A stretch of DNA of 64,000 nt. Origin: Chloroflexota bacterium (GTDB taxonomy: Bacteria > Chloroflexota > Ktedonobacteria > Ktedonobacterales > Ktedonobacteraceae). The stretch is from positions 15,096 through 79,095 of the forward strand of contig VBHI01000220.1 of NCBI GenBank assembly GCA_005881495.1, in the 5' to 3' direction. A program made the position numbers and the translations under genes. Positions 27,530 through 35,779 of the stretch are shown in pieces; within the stretch, counting starts at the first letter, position 1; every line of letters starts with the position of its first letter. The notes beneath the pieces were generated by a model, which saw only the letters and a program-made list of their open reading frames with translations, made no database searches and was not told the DNA's origin.

Positions 27530-28948
27530 ATGGCGAAATATGATATGACGATAATCGGTGGGGGTTCTGGTGGTCTGATTGCTGCGCGTACTGCGGCAGC
27601 ATTGGGCGCAAGCGTCTTATTGATCGATAAAGAGAAATTGGGAGGGGATTGTTTACATTATGGTTGTGTGCCCAGTAAGAGTATGATCCACGTGGCTAAG
27701 GTAGTGCGGCAGACCAGGGAGGCTGCTAAGGTGGGGCTGATGTCTGCTGATCTTAGGGTGGATATGGGGAAGGTTTCTGAATATATTCAAGGGGTGATAG
27801 AGCGTGTCGGTGAGGGCGAACATAGATATACCGAGGGTGTCACAGTAAAGTTTGGTCAGATAGCATTCAAGTCAGCGACCGAACTATCTTTGAATGGTGA
27901 GCTTATCAGCAGCCGCAATTCCCTCATCGCAACTGGATCACGTCCTTTGGTACCAGGGGTGGAAGGCCTGGAAGAGACCGGTTATTTGACCAATGAGGGC
28001 GTTTTTGATCTTACACGGCTGCCTGTCTCCCTTGTTGTGGTGGGTGGCGGTCCAATTGGTGTCGAACTGGGGCAGGCTTTTGAACGCCTCGGCTCGAAGG
28101 TGACCATTATCCAGGGACCGGGACGCATTTTGCCCAGGGAAGATCCAGAAGTCTCTGAAACTGTTGCTAGCGTCCTGGTCTCCGAAGGGATCAAGATTGT
28201 TACCAATGCTCGTTTTGTCAAAGCCAGCCGCGATGGTGATAAGAAGGTGGTCACAGTCAGGCAGGGTGACCAACTGTTGACCTTTGAAGCTGACGAGATA
28301 CTGCTGGCATCAGGACGCCAGCCCAATGTTGGCGGATTGAACCTGGAAGCTGCCGGTGTCAAATATGATGCTAAAGGCATCAAGGTCAATGAACACTTGC
28401 AGACATCGGCATCGAACATTCTCGCAATTGGCGATGTAACTGGTGGGTACCTGTTTACGCACGTTGCTGCATACCAAGCTGGCGTGGCAGTACGGAATGC
28501 ACTGGTGCCATTCGCGAAGAAAAAGGTCGATTACCGTGTTGTGCCCTGGTGTACTTTTACGGACCCAGAGGCCGCACGTGTAGGCCTGACACCCGAAGAC
28601 GCGGAAAAGCAATACAAGCAGGTACGGATTGTCAAATTCCCGTGGGCCGATATCGACCGCGCCCAGGCAGAGGGCGCAACAACGGGTTTTATTAAGCTCG
28701 TGTTGGCGGGCAAGAAAGATGAAATTGTAGGGGCACATATGGTAGGGGCACATTCGGGCGAAATATTGGGCGAAATGGCATTAGCATTGCAGCATAACCT
28801 GACCTTGAACGATATCCTGGCCACGATTCATGCCTATCCTACAATGAATACTGGTATCCAGCAGGCAGTTTTCGAGGCGTATCTCGAGGGCGAGGCTCTT
28901 GCCGGCAATCGCAAGCTTGTGCGTACGGTGCTGAGCGTGCGTGCCTAG
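27530..28948 (+). CDS. FAD-dependent pyridine nucleotide-disulfide oxidoreductase (MerA/Lpd-like)
   Basis: 472 residues. FAD site IGGGSGGLIAARTAA, redox pair GGDCLHYGCVPSK, NAD(P) site VVGGGPIGVELGQAF, second FAD motif LAIGDVTGG, and C-terminal HAYPT with the active-site His. Belongs to the dihydrolipoamide dehydrogenase/mercuric reductase superfamily. There is no N-terminal metal-binding domain and no vicinal C-terminal Cys pair as in MerA, and no 2-oxoacid dehydrogenase genes nearby, so the substrate is open. GGGAGGATAAG precedes the ATG. Confidence 0.85.
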   Translation: MAKYDMTIIGGGSGGLIAARTAAALGASVLLIDKEKLGGDCLHYGCVPSKSMIHVAKVVRQTREAAKVGLMSADLRVDMGKVSEYIQGVIERVGEGEHRYTEGVTVKFGQIAFKSATELSLNGELISSRNSLIATGSRPLVPGVEGLEETGYLTNEGVFDLTRLPVSLVVVGGGPIGVELGQAFERLGSKVTIIQGPGRILPREDPEVSETVASVLVSEGIKIVTNARFVKASRDGDKKVVTVRQGDQLLTFEADEILLASGRQPNVGGLNLEAAGVKYDAKGIKVNEHLQTSASNILAIGDVTGGYLFTHVAAYQAGVAVRNALVPFAKKKVDYRVVPWCTFTDPEAARVGLTPEDAEKQYKQVRIVKFPWADIDRAQAEGATTGFIKLVLAGKKDEIVGAHMVGAHSGEILGEMALALQHNLTLNDILATIHAYPTMNTGIQQAVFEAYLEGEALAGNRKLVRTVLSVRA

Positions 28949-28989
28949 ACGAGGGAAAGAAGGGCGCATGCTTTCGCCTTCCCAGGAAT

Positions 28990-29913
28990 TCAAGATGACT
29001 TCCGGTCGGCGCTTTTGGGAGGTGCGATGCTAAAGAGCGATCGTGCCGTTGAACGTATATAGGCCAAAAGACCGGCAATCAACGCGAATAAAAAGCCAGG
29101 CACGAGTAGCGCTACAGCGAACGGGACGTGTAGCCACGAGAGAAAAAGGAGTTGAGATATTACCAGAAATATCACCAGTACAGTGGCGATTAACGTGATC
29201 GTCGCGATGAACTTTGCGCGCAATCGTTCTTCCTCCAAGTGTATTTGCAGTCCTGCCTGTTCACGCCAGCTATTTTGTTGGTTCTGCATATTCTCACGTT
29301 CGACGGCCATTTGTTGTCGTTCCTGGGTAAGCTCATATTCAAGTTGATAGGCTTTTTTCTGTGCCTGTCGTATTAGATAGAGTGTCTCGGCAGTACGTTG
29401 TTCTTCAATCTGCTTGACGTGCAGTTCCACTGTTTTCAGGGCGTCCGTTGTCGGCCTGTTTTCGGGGTGAAGTTCGAGGGTCCGCGTCGCCTCCGCGAGC
29501 ATGTTATGTGCCTCTTCCTCAACGGCGCTCTGGAACGAATGGTAGAGTTCCTCGTAACGCTTTTCTAGGTCGAGATGATCTTGCATTGTGCGGTTTAATT
29601 GTGCCGTGATTGTATCTAGATGGCTCTCATAGACGGCGATGTCTTGTTGATGAGCGTTCAGCATAGTATCAATTTCGTCAACGTATCTGGCTATTTCTGA
29701 GCGCAGGCGCTTGTTTTCTTCTCGTAATTGTATGTATTGCCGCCAGACAATTCTCCCCTGCGTTTCCTGGCTACTGATATGTGGAAGGTCCTCAGTATGT
29801 TTCTGCTGCAAGATTTGCTGCCGCCTTTCAGATACATAATCCCGATGGTTATGCGGCCGTGAAATTTTTTCGATAGCCCCGGTGGTCTGGGTGGTATCAT
29901 CCGAAGAAAGCAT
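28990..29913 (-). CDS. Coiled-coil membrane protein of unknown function
   Basis: 307 residues. Residues about 55-235 are strongly heptad-rich, charged coiled coil. Two C-terminal membrane helices follow (FIATITLIATVLVIFLVISQLLF, cut here by position to residues about 238-260, and about 265-288) and a short basic tail. The N-terminus is cytoplasmic and hydrophilic. GAGGGAAC precedes the ATG. I do not recognise the family. It is convergent with the oxidoreductase gene. Confidence 0.65.
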   Translation of the reverse strand: MLSSDDTTQTTGAIEKISRPHNHRDYVSERRQQILQQKHTEDLPHISSQETQGRIVWRQYIQLREENKRLRSEIARYVDEIDTMLNAHQQDIAVYESHLDTITAQLNRTMQDHLDLEKRYEELYHSFQSAVEEEAHNMLAEATRTLELHPENRPTTDALKTVELHVKQIEEQRTAETLYLIRQAQKKAYQLEYELTQERQQMAVERENMQNQQNSWREQAGLQIHLEEERLRAKFIATITLIATVLVIFLVISQLLFLSWLHVPFAVALLVPGFLFALIAGLLAYIRSTARSLFSIAPPKSADRKSS

Positions 29914-30174
29914 GGTATGTTCCCTCGCATTGTTTCTATCTTGCGGTCAGCGACTGAGTACAAAAACGCCATCACCATGGCATGAAGCAAGCAGCATGCT
30001 GTATGATAGTGCCTGTATATCAATCAAGTGCTTCTCTCTCCTGTTGCTATTATGCACAGTAAAACGCAAAGATGCAAGCCCTCGGGATGTTTTTGCGGTA
30101 ACAAGGTGCATCAGAATGCTTCATAATATATTAGTGTGCTTCTATGCCTCTATGCCCACTCTAAGAGGGTAGTT

Positions 30175-30864
30175 TTAGGGGCAAGGAGTCGGTGTCCTCT
30201 TTGGGTTCACCGTCGGACAAGGCTTAGGTGTCGGAGTAGGTGTAGGTGAATTCGTGGCAGTGGCAGTTGCTGTTGAAATAACCGTTGGGGATGCACCAGC
30301 AGTTGCTGATGCAGCCGGTAAGGATTTCACCAGGGTGAAGAAAGCCGCACGATCAGCTGTGACGTCGCAAGGTGGAACGCCCTGCGGCCCCTGAAATGCC
30401 ACAGTGACCAATATTATTTTGTAGAGATCCGCGGATTTATTGGCGACTGAGACAGGGAAAATGGCCAGTCCGTCAGAAGTTGTATTTGCCGTGACATTCA
30501 CGCTGCCATCGGGCCAGAGAACGGTAGCCGTGCCTTGAGCAGGGTATACCCCCTCAGGGTTGCCATTGACATTATGGACAAATTTTGCATAGACACCGAT
30601 GGTTGAGGAGCCAATGCCAGGGGTGGTATTGGTGACCCAGGCAGAGCAGGTATATTCGGGTAATGGCGGAGTTGGTGAGCTATCGTTCTGACCGAGATTG
30701 ATGGTAACCGTGACGTCGGTTTGACCCAGGTTTGCATTGGTAGGGGTACCGCCACAGGCAACGATGAGCACGCTGAACAGAAAGAGGAGAAGTATTGTGC
30801 CGCAATTGAGATACAGCGATAGAGGGGCATTCTTCTTCCATTGTTTCCACGATTGTAGCCGCAT
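30175..30864 (-). CDS. Lipoprotein with TPTP-rich C-terminus
   Basis: 229 residues. Lipobox LIVACGG after a hydrophobic signal (TILLLFLFSVLIVAC) gives a lipidated, surface-exposed protein. A single beta-rich domain (about residues 55-175, with CSAWVTNTTPGIGSS and a later PPCDV) precedes a Ser/Thr/Pro-rich tail ending TPTPTPKPCPT. The start is ATG 30864 (MRLQSWKQW), giving a normal signal peptide; the longer upstream frame has none. Function unknown; similar tails occur in other proteins of this window. Confidence 0.7.
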   Translation of the reverse strand: MRLQSWKQWKKNAPLSLYLNCGTILLLFLFSVLIVACGGTPTNANLGQTDVTVTINLGQNDSSPTPPLPEYTCSAWVTNTTPGIGSSTIGVYAKFVHNVNGNPEGVYPAQGTATVLWPDGSVNVTANTTSDGLAIFPVSVANKSADLYKIILVTVAFQGPQGVPPCDVTADRAAFFTLVKSLPAASATAGASPTVISTATATATNSPTPTPTPKPCPTVNPKRTPTPCP

Positions 30865-31088
30865 ATACCCGAAGTTACCTTTAGCTGATCTTATTTTTTC
30901 GGTTAGTATAGCACGGAGTATTTGCAGGTTGTATATTTTACACATTGCCTGCCATGAAAGTACTATAGTCTGTTCTTTATGAAGTAAACGATAACGGAGA
31001 TCAGAGTAACATGCCATGTGTGGCAGGCAGCCATTGGATGTCCTGCCACACATGGCACATATTGCTGTTCTTGGACAAAAACGATTGG

Positions 31089-31472
31089 TTACTGGACGTT
31101 GACAGTCAAGTTCATTCCAGGATGGACGGTACAATACAGTTTGAAGGTCCCTGCTGTATTAAATGGACCGATAGTTCCGCTATCGTTGCCGATGTAGGTT
31201 TTGTTGACCGTGGGAGCGCCACTTTCAGTGGCAGGTTTTGGTGTGGTGCCATTCCAGGTGCCGTTCGCAATAATATGCGTTGATGCTGCGTCATCCACGA
31301 GGTTGAGCATATCACCTTTGTGAATAGTAATCGACGGTTGAAGAAAGGTGGATCCGCCCATATGCACCGTTGGAAGGTTAGTGGGAGTGGATGTATCGAC
31401 TATAGCGCATGCGCCCAATAGGATAGTCAGTAAACCAAATAGAGTTAAACCAACTACAATTCTTTTATACAT
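31089..31472 (-). CDS. Cupredoxin-like lipoprotein
   Basis: 127 residues. Signal and lipobox LLGACA are followed by a plastocyanin/azurin-like domain. The copper ligands expected of a type I site are visible: His in ASTHIIANG and C-x2-H-x2-M in YCTVHPGM at the end. It is therefore a small surface electron carrier or copper binder. Start ATG 31472 has AAAGGAA upstream. Lies 225 nt upstream of the other lipoprotein on the same strand. Confidence 0.82.
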   Translation of the reverse strand: MYKRIVVGLTLFGLLTILLGACAIVDTSTPTNLPTVHMGGSTFLQPSITIHKGDMLNLVDDAASTHIIANGTWNGTTPKPATESGAPTVNKTYIGNDSGTIGPFNTAGTFKLYCTVHPGMNLTVNVQ

Positions 31473-31621
31473 AAGAGTTCCTTTCAAATGTTCCAGCTTG
31501 CAGGTGTGCTACTTCGTATTATAGCAGCATCGAGGCGGATTTGCCTCACGAATCTGGCATGCCACCGTAATGAGAGGTGAGGTGTTTACGGTTGTCCTGG
31601 GGCGTAGGGAGACAGGCTTAG

Positions 31622-31822
31622 TTAATGCGCATTCATGCCGACGTTGTGAGGGCCCACCCGCTTTCTGGGTTTCATTCCGAACAACCACCGTGCGATGCTG
31701 ATCCGTTTGATCAAAAGTTCATAAACCACGAGCGTTGACGCCAGAGCGAGGGTACTGACGAGCAGGAATCTTGCTACCATATTCATATCCCATTGAACAA
31801 AGTAAAATAAGAAAATGTCTCA
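31622..31822 (-). pseudogene. C-terminal remnant of an acyltransferase-3 family membrane protein
   Basis: On the minus strand an open stretch reads FLLFYFVQWDMN, then VARFLLVSTLALAS, VVYELLIKR and RWLFGMKPRK before TAA at 31622-31624. This is the shape of the last two helices and end motif (YELLxRR...LFGMKP) of acyltransferase family 3 proteins. The frame is cut at a TGA inside the hairpin at 31816-31848, so only about 65 codons remain. A short product from ATG 31786 (54 residues) is possible but unlikely to be functional. Confidence 0.55.
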
Positions 31823-31848
31823 AGCCGCATCAGAAGCGGCTTGAGACA
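31816..31848 (-). terminator. CTCAAGCCGC-type hairpin terminator overlapping the DUF6510 stop codon
   Basis: TGTCTCAAGCCGC (31816-31828) pairs with GCGGCTTGAGACA (31836-31848) around a 7-nt loop. On the minus strand a T-rich tract follows, as in a rho-independent terminator. The DUF6510 stop codon (TGA) lies in the loop, so the last codons of that gene are part of the stem. Confidence 0.75.
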
Positions 31849-32081
31849 AAGCCTGGATAGTTTTGGTAGCGGCCCTTTGTGCTGACGATGCGAATGAGTA
31901 CATGATCACAAGTAGGACAGCGCATTACCGTTCCCATACTGCTCTTATAGACGGTGAGCGCACCAACGGGACTCGTCCCGCTGCAATGAGCACAGGTTTC
32001 CTCAACGAGCGTCATTTCAAAGGGGAAAATTTCTCGCAAGATGCCGCCTGCGGCATTCCCATCAAGGGTCGTGTCATCCAT
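31830..32081 (-). CDS. DUF6510 zinc-ribbon protein
   Basis: 83 residues. LDGNAAGGILREIF at the start and two CxxC pairs (CAHC and CPTC) match DUF6510, a small zinc-ribbon family commonly encoded next to the sulfite-oxidase-like and reductase genes found here. Its role is unknown. Its start overlaps the stop of the reductase gene by one nucleotide, so it is translationally coupled. Its last residues (about seven) are encoded in the terminator hairpin. Confidence 0.82.
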   Translation of the reverse strand: MDDTTLDGNAAGGILREIFPFEMTLVEETCAHCSGTSPVGALTVYKSSMGTVMRCPTCDHVLIRIVSTKGRYQNYPGFVSSRF

Positions 32082-32839
32082 TAAGGGCCTCCTGTCGGAC
32101 CGAAACGCTCCGTTTTGATGCGTGTCGGCTCATATCCCAGCGGCAGCAAATCTGCCGCCGCTATTTCGACGAACGGTGTCGGGCCACATATGAAGGCGAG
32201 AGGATGCTGCTCCACCGGCCAGGCGACCTCTCGCAAGAGCTCGGCGTCGATACGGCGGCTGTAGCCCGTCCATCCGGGCGGCTGCGTCCGCGTCAGCGTT
32301 TGGATCACCTCCAGGGCCATGTTGGCCCCTGCAAGGCGCTCCAGTTCGTCCCGGTAGATGATGTCCTCATACGTGCGAGACGAGACGAGCAAACGTGTCT
32401 GGATGGTACTTCCCACTGCCCCACGGTGCCGGATCATCGCCATGAGGGGCACAATGCCTGATCCACCTGCAATGAGGAGCAAGGGTCCGCCCAGGCGCTC
32501 CTCCCAGACAAAGTAGCCGCCGATGGGACCACGTAGCTCCAGTTTGTCACCAACTCGCAAACCATTTGTAAGGTAAGGCGACACTTCCCCATCGTCCAGC
32601 TGCTCAACTGTGAGCGCGATCTGCTGTCCGTCCTCGGGCGGTGAGGCGATGGAGTAGCTGCGCTCGGCCTGGTACCCGTCGTCAGCCGTGAGACGGATAT
32701 CCACGTGCTGGCCAGCCAGGTGCCCCGCCCAATTGGGGATGGAGAGCGTCAGGCTCCTGGTACGCGGCGTTTCCTGGTGGGTCGCCACCACTTCACCAAG
32801 CTGCCATCTTAGTCGCCCTGGTAGCGCTGTTCTTTCCAT
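32081..32839 (-). CDS. FAD/NAD-binding oxidoreductase (ferredoxin reductase-like)
   Basis: 252 residues. RSYSIAS (FAD binding), GPIGGYFVW, IAGGSGIVPLMAMIR (NAD pyrophosphate) and ICGPTPFVE are the FNR-like motifs. There is no [2Fe-2S] domain. It overlaps the upstream sulfite-oxidase-like gene by 31 nt and the DUF6510 gene by one. It probably carries electrons to or from the molybdoenzyme. Confidence 0.87.
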   Translation of the reverse strand: MERTALPGRLRWQLGEVVATHQETPRTRSLTLSIPNWAGHLAGQHVDIRLTADDGYQAERSYSIASPPEDGQQIALTVEQLDDGEVSPYLTNGLRVGDKLELRGPIGGYFVWEERLGGPLLLIAGGSGIVPLMAMIRHRGAVGSTIQTRLLVSSRTYEDIIYRDELERLAGANMALEVIQTLTRTQPPGWTGYSRRIDAELLREVAWPVEQHPLAFICGPTPFVEIAAADLLPLGYEPTRIKTERFGPTGGP

Positions 32840-33429
32840 GGATCACCGTAATTGTGGTAGCCAAGCGACTCCCAGAAGCCCGGTTCATCCCGCTCGACCA
32901 ATTGGAGGCCCCGGACCCACTTGGCACTCTTCCAAAAATAGAGATGAGGAACCAGCAGTCGCGCTGGCCCACCATGTTGGGGAGCCAACGGCTCTCCCTC
33001 GTAGATGAATGCCACCCAGGCTTTCCCTCCCAGAACATCCGCGAGCGGCAAATTCGTGGTATAGCCACCATCGCAGTAGGCGGTGACATATCTCGCGACG
33101 TTCGGGTCATAGTCCACCTGTCGCAGCAAGGTCTCGACGGAGATTCCCTCCCAATGGGTATCTAACTTGGTCCATTTGGTGACGCAACTGATGTCGACGG
33201 TTGGCGTCTCATGGGGAAGGGCCAGCAGTTCCTCCCAGGACCAACGCTTTGGTTCTTTCACCTTGCCGGTAATCGAGAAATCCCACCGCTCCAGGGGAGT
33301 ATGTTGGGTCGGACCAGCCGAAAGCACTGGGAAGCCGCGCTCAAGATACTGTCCAGGCGGAATCCGCTGGGCCAGGTCACTCTGTTGGCGGCGGCCTCGG
33401 AACCCTCGCGAAATGAATCCTTCGCTCAT
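32809..33429 (-). CDS. Sulfite-oxidase-like molybdopterin oxidoreductase
   Basis: 206 residues from ATG 33429, covering only the Moco domain. The Mo-ligating Cys is C82 in DISCVTKW; WEGISVETLL, YCDGGYTTNLPL and APQHGGPARLLVPHLYFWKSAKWVRG follow. It resembles MsrP-like proteins but has no Tat signal, so it is cytoplasmic. ATG 33429 is chosen because GGAGGG is well placed; ATG 33444 has GGA too close. It heads a three-gene operon with the reductase and DUF6510. The substrate is unknown. Confidence 0.87.
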   Translation of the reverse strand: MSEGFISRGFRGRRQQSDLAQRIPPGQYLERGFPVLSAGPTQHTPLERWDFSITGKVKEPKRWSWEELLALPHETPTVDISCVTKWTKLDTHWEGISVETLLRQVDYDPNVARYVTAYCDGGYTTNLPLADVLGGKAWVAFIYEGEPLAPQHGGPARLLVPHLYFWKSAKWVRGLQLVERDEPGFWESLGYHNYGDPWKEQRYQGD

Positions 33430-33969
33430 GTTTTGTCCCTCCATTCCTTCTTAACTACATTATGCACGATCATTCGCAGCATTTCAAGGTCGTTTCTCAC
33501 TTGATATGATAATTTGCTTAACTTTCAACGTTTCTTTATTAGCGTTTAGAAGAGAATAGAGGGCATTTCCTAACTCTCAAAAAGCTCTTCAATGGATACC
33601 AAAACATGCTCAGTTACAGTGAGCAAGGACCAGTAGAAATGAGATTTTTGATGAGCTAGAAAAGTATACTCTGTTCCTGTTCAAGCTCAGAACTGTTCTG
33701 TTAATCTGAGTTACGAAACGCTCTCACAGAATGTCAAGTGTTGCAAGTGTTGCAAGTGTATCAGGTGTATCAGGTGTATCAGACAAGTTTGAGTCGAGGT
33801 GGCTCACTGTTTCAGAGTTTCAACTGTTTCAGGTGTTTCAGCAGGGGCTGTGAATTATTCCATAGTTGATTTCTTGTGGAGAAGGAACTGGCTCATCTTT
33901 GGGAGGAGTCGGAGTAATGAAACGCACTCGAGAATACTTTAGACCGAGAAAAGTATTGAGGAGGCAGGT
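33430..33969. other. Gene-free divergent region with degenerate 9-bp repeats
   Basis: No gene is supported over about 540 bp between divergent genes. It should hold both promoters. Positions 33734-33783 hold five tandem degenerate 9-mers (TGTTGCAAG twice, then TGTATCAGG-type three times). A related run of GTTTCA-containing words follows at about 33806-33840. Confidence 0.6.
33734..33840 (+). repeat. Degenerate 9-bp tandem repeat cluster
   Basis: Units TGTTGCAAG, TGTTGCAAG, TGTATCAGG, TGTATCAGG, TGTATCAGA run head to tail, then looser CTGTTTCAG/TGTTTCAGC words. Period and variation are unlike CRISPR. Could be slippage-prone sequence or a regulator-binding array. Confidence 0.6.
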
Positions 33970-34611
33970 ATGCATGCGCGTGTGCTTGTATTCTTTATGC
34001 TCCTTCTGTTCGTATTGCAGGGGTGTGGAGGAGCGTCAGAAAGTATTCCATCCTCTTTGGATGTGACATCTGTTCAAGTGATAATACTGCCTTCTGTTAC
34101 CAAAATACCTGTTAATCAGACGGTCCATACCACCATTAAGCTCACTGCGGCGTCAGGATCGAACCAGGCTTTGGAATATAGCCTGAAGGGCGCGCCGAAC
34201 TCTTATCCTCCTCAAACAAGAGGGAAAGCATTGTCCGATGCTTTTCCAGGCTGTGCCGTATCAGCGATTATCTTTGTTGATACCGCTACCCCTGAAATCA
34301 ATCTTGTTTCACCTACCACCCGCTCTTTAGATGATACAGAGGCTGACTGGAACGTTGACATTACCCCACAAACAACAGGTTCACTAACCCTTAGTGGGGA
34401 GATCGACGTGCAGTGGTCCTCTTGCCCTAACGGCAGCACGCCTGAGTTTCGGCTGTTATACTTTCAGCAGACGTTCACTGTTTTTAATCCTCATCCGGTA
34501 CACACTTTCCTTAGCGACTTTTTCAACAATCCGATAGTTGTTGGAGTAAGTGGAACGGTCTTAGCTGGTCTGGTTACATGGGTTGCTGTTCAAGCGTGGA
34601 AGCGTATCTGA
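33970..34611 (+). CDS. Lipoprotein with C-terminal membrane anchor, frame continues past a UGA
   Basis: 213 residues to the first stop. Signal with lipobox VLQGCGG, an extracytoplasmic beta-rich domain (about 25-175), then a membrane helix (VVGVSGTVLAGLVTWVAVQ, about 190-208) and AWKRI. GGAGG at 33960-33964 supports ATG 33970. After TGA (34609-34611) followed by C, the same frame stays open for 65 lysine-rich codons to TGA 34807, as expected for a cytoplasmic tail. Either a recent nonsense mutation or a readthrough site. Family not recognised. Confidence 0.65.
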   Translation: MHARVLVFFMLLLFVLQGCGGASESIPSSLDVTSVQVIILPSVTKIPVNQTVHTTIKLTAASGSNQALEYSLKGAPNSYPPQTRGKALSDAFPGCAVSAIIFVDTATPEINLVSPTTRSLDDTEADWNVDITPQTTGSLTLSGEIDVQWSSCPNGSTPEFRLLYFQQTFTVFNPHPVHTFLSDFFNNPIVVGVSGTVLAGLVTWVAVQAWKRI

Positions 34612-34809
34612 CGAAAAGAGAAGGTAAAGAGGCCGCATTCTAAGGCTAAACCTGCTGGTGCCGTGCATCAGCAGAAGTCGGGTATGGATGCTCAGCGAAA
34701 AGCCAAACAGGTGCAGAAAAGCGACGTTCCACTGCAAAAGGACGCCATGAGCAAGATGGATGAAGTGTTGAAGAGGCGGGAGGGCGACGGAAAGAAAGTA
34801 GTTGAGTGA
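34612..34809 (+). other. In-frame C-terminal extension after UGA
   Basis: Same frame as the lipoprotein. It reads RKEKVKRPHSKAKP at the start and MSKMDEVLKRREGDGKKVVE at the end, hydrophilic and Lys/Arg-rich, with no own ribosome site near a start codon. It fits a cytoplasmic tail after the membrane helix. No stop in 65 codons. Confidence 0.55.
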
Positions 34810-34812
34810 GCT

Positions 34813-34881
34813 GGTTGCTACATTTCTAGGATAGTGTGAGATAAAGAAATGTCCCAAGCCGCTTCTCGTCTGGCTTGGAAC
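34813..34881 (-). repeat. 69-bp repeat copy A with terminator hairpin
   Basis: Begins GTTGCTACATTT and ends with the stem CCAAGCC/GGCTTGG. It aligns without gaps to copy B (35531-35599). It lies just 3' of the minus-strand YgiT gene and probably terminates it. Confidence 0.6.
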
Positions 34882-34902
34882 GTGGTAGAGAAGGCAGGTA
34901 AT

Positions 34903-35130
34903 CTATGCAGCTTTATAGCGCCGTACATCAACTTGTACGCCTTCCCTCACCGCTGTTTCTGCAATCTCAGAAAGTCGCTTGCTCGTTGCTGCATCCACAT
35001 ATTCCTCGCCACAGGTTGTGCAGATTTGCGCGGGGACATCCCGAATAACAACAGTTGTCTCACCTCTGGTAAGCGTGACCGTTGTGGTCCCTGGTTCAGT
35101 CTCTCCATATTGGCAAATGACACACTTCAT
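34903..35130 (-). CDS. YgiT-type zinc-finger antitoxin
   Basis: 75 residues from ATG 35130. Cys pairs C3/C6 and C37/C40 with the order MKCVIC...VPAQICTTCGEEY are those of the YgiT/MqsA-type zinc-finger domain. The C-terminal HTH of MqsA is absent. Its start overlaps the stop of the upstream DUF4258 reading frame (TCATGA), the standard layout of a DUF4258/YgiT toxin-antitoxin pair. GGAGG is 7-8 nt upstream. Confidence 0.85.
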   Translation of the reverse strand: MKCVICQYGETEPGTTTVTLTRGETTVVIRDVPAQICTTCGEEYVDAATSKRLSEIAETAVREGVQVDVRRYKAA

Positions 35131-35417
35131 GAGCGTTTCCTCCTGGTCTTCATGTCCGGTTCCCACTTATCGGTGGTCGGCTCGTACGCTGTTATCACGA
35201 TCACCAGTTGTTTGTCCCTGTTTTCTGCGGCGACCACATGAATGGGGCGTTCGTTACACCTCCCCAACAGCAATTTCGCCGGAAATGGGAATGCGGATGG
35301 TTAGTCTTCGATCGCTTCACCATGCCGCAAGATGTGCTCTACGCACTCGTCAGAAATAGAGCGCGTGAACATAGACTGGCGTGCGTGAATGCGATAGATC
35401 AGTTCTCGATATTGCAC
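35127..35417 (-). pseudogene. DUF4258 toxin-like gene interrupted by UAA
   Basis: From GTG 35417 (GGGAGG upstream) the frame reads ELIYRIHARQSMF, SISDECVEHILRHGEAIED, then TAA at 35301-35303, then FPFPAKLLLGRCNERPIHVV, VITAYEP and KWEPDM to a TGA overlapping the antitoxin ATG. The family has a Tyr (EDYP) where the TAA stands. One substitution explains the loss. All other family features are kept, so the lesion is probably recent or a recoding site. Confidence 0.8.
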
Positions 35418-35530
35418 CCGCGCCCTCCCTCTACACGTTTTCCTGTACTATACCATAGAAAGAAGAAGGAGCATAGCGTTGGGGACAGGCCGCGTCGTAG
35501 AGCAGATGCATAGTTCGGGCGTTGCTACAC

Positions 35531-35599
35531 AGTTGCTACATTTGCGGGATAGTGAAAGAAATGAAAATGTCTCAAGCTGCTTCCAGCGCGGCTTGAGAC
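35531..35599 (-). repeat. 69-bp repeat copy B with CTCAAGC hairpin
   Basis: GTTGCTACATTT followed by AATGTCTCAAGCTGC and an arm GCGGCTTGAGAC. Aligned base for base with copy A; the hairpin core also matches the one at 31816-31848. Confidence 0.6.
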
Positions 35600-35779
35600 G
35601 TTTATAAACGTGTTTTGGTAGCGCATACGGGATACGCCTGGGCTTGTTCGCCGGCGTGCGCCGATGTGCTCCCCGCGCTTCATTCCTCGTTTCATTGTTC
35701 ACCGCGGACCGCTCTGTATTACTGATATTCGTCGGCGTTGCTGTACGGGTTGCTGTACAGCCAGGCTCTCGGCACCCCC

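Noticed and set aside
33734..33840. Possible CRISPR array
   Set aside because: Repeat unit is about 9 bp, degenerate and without spacers of uniform length; no cas genes in the window.
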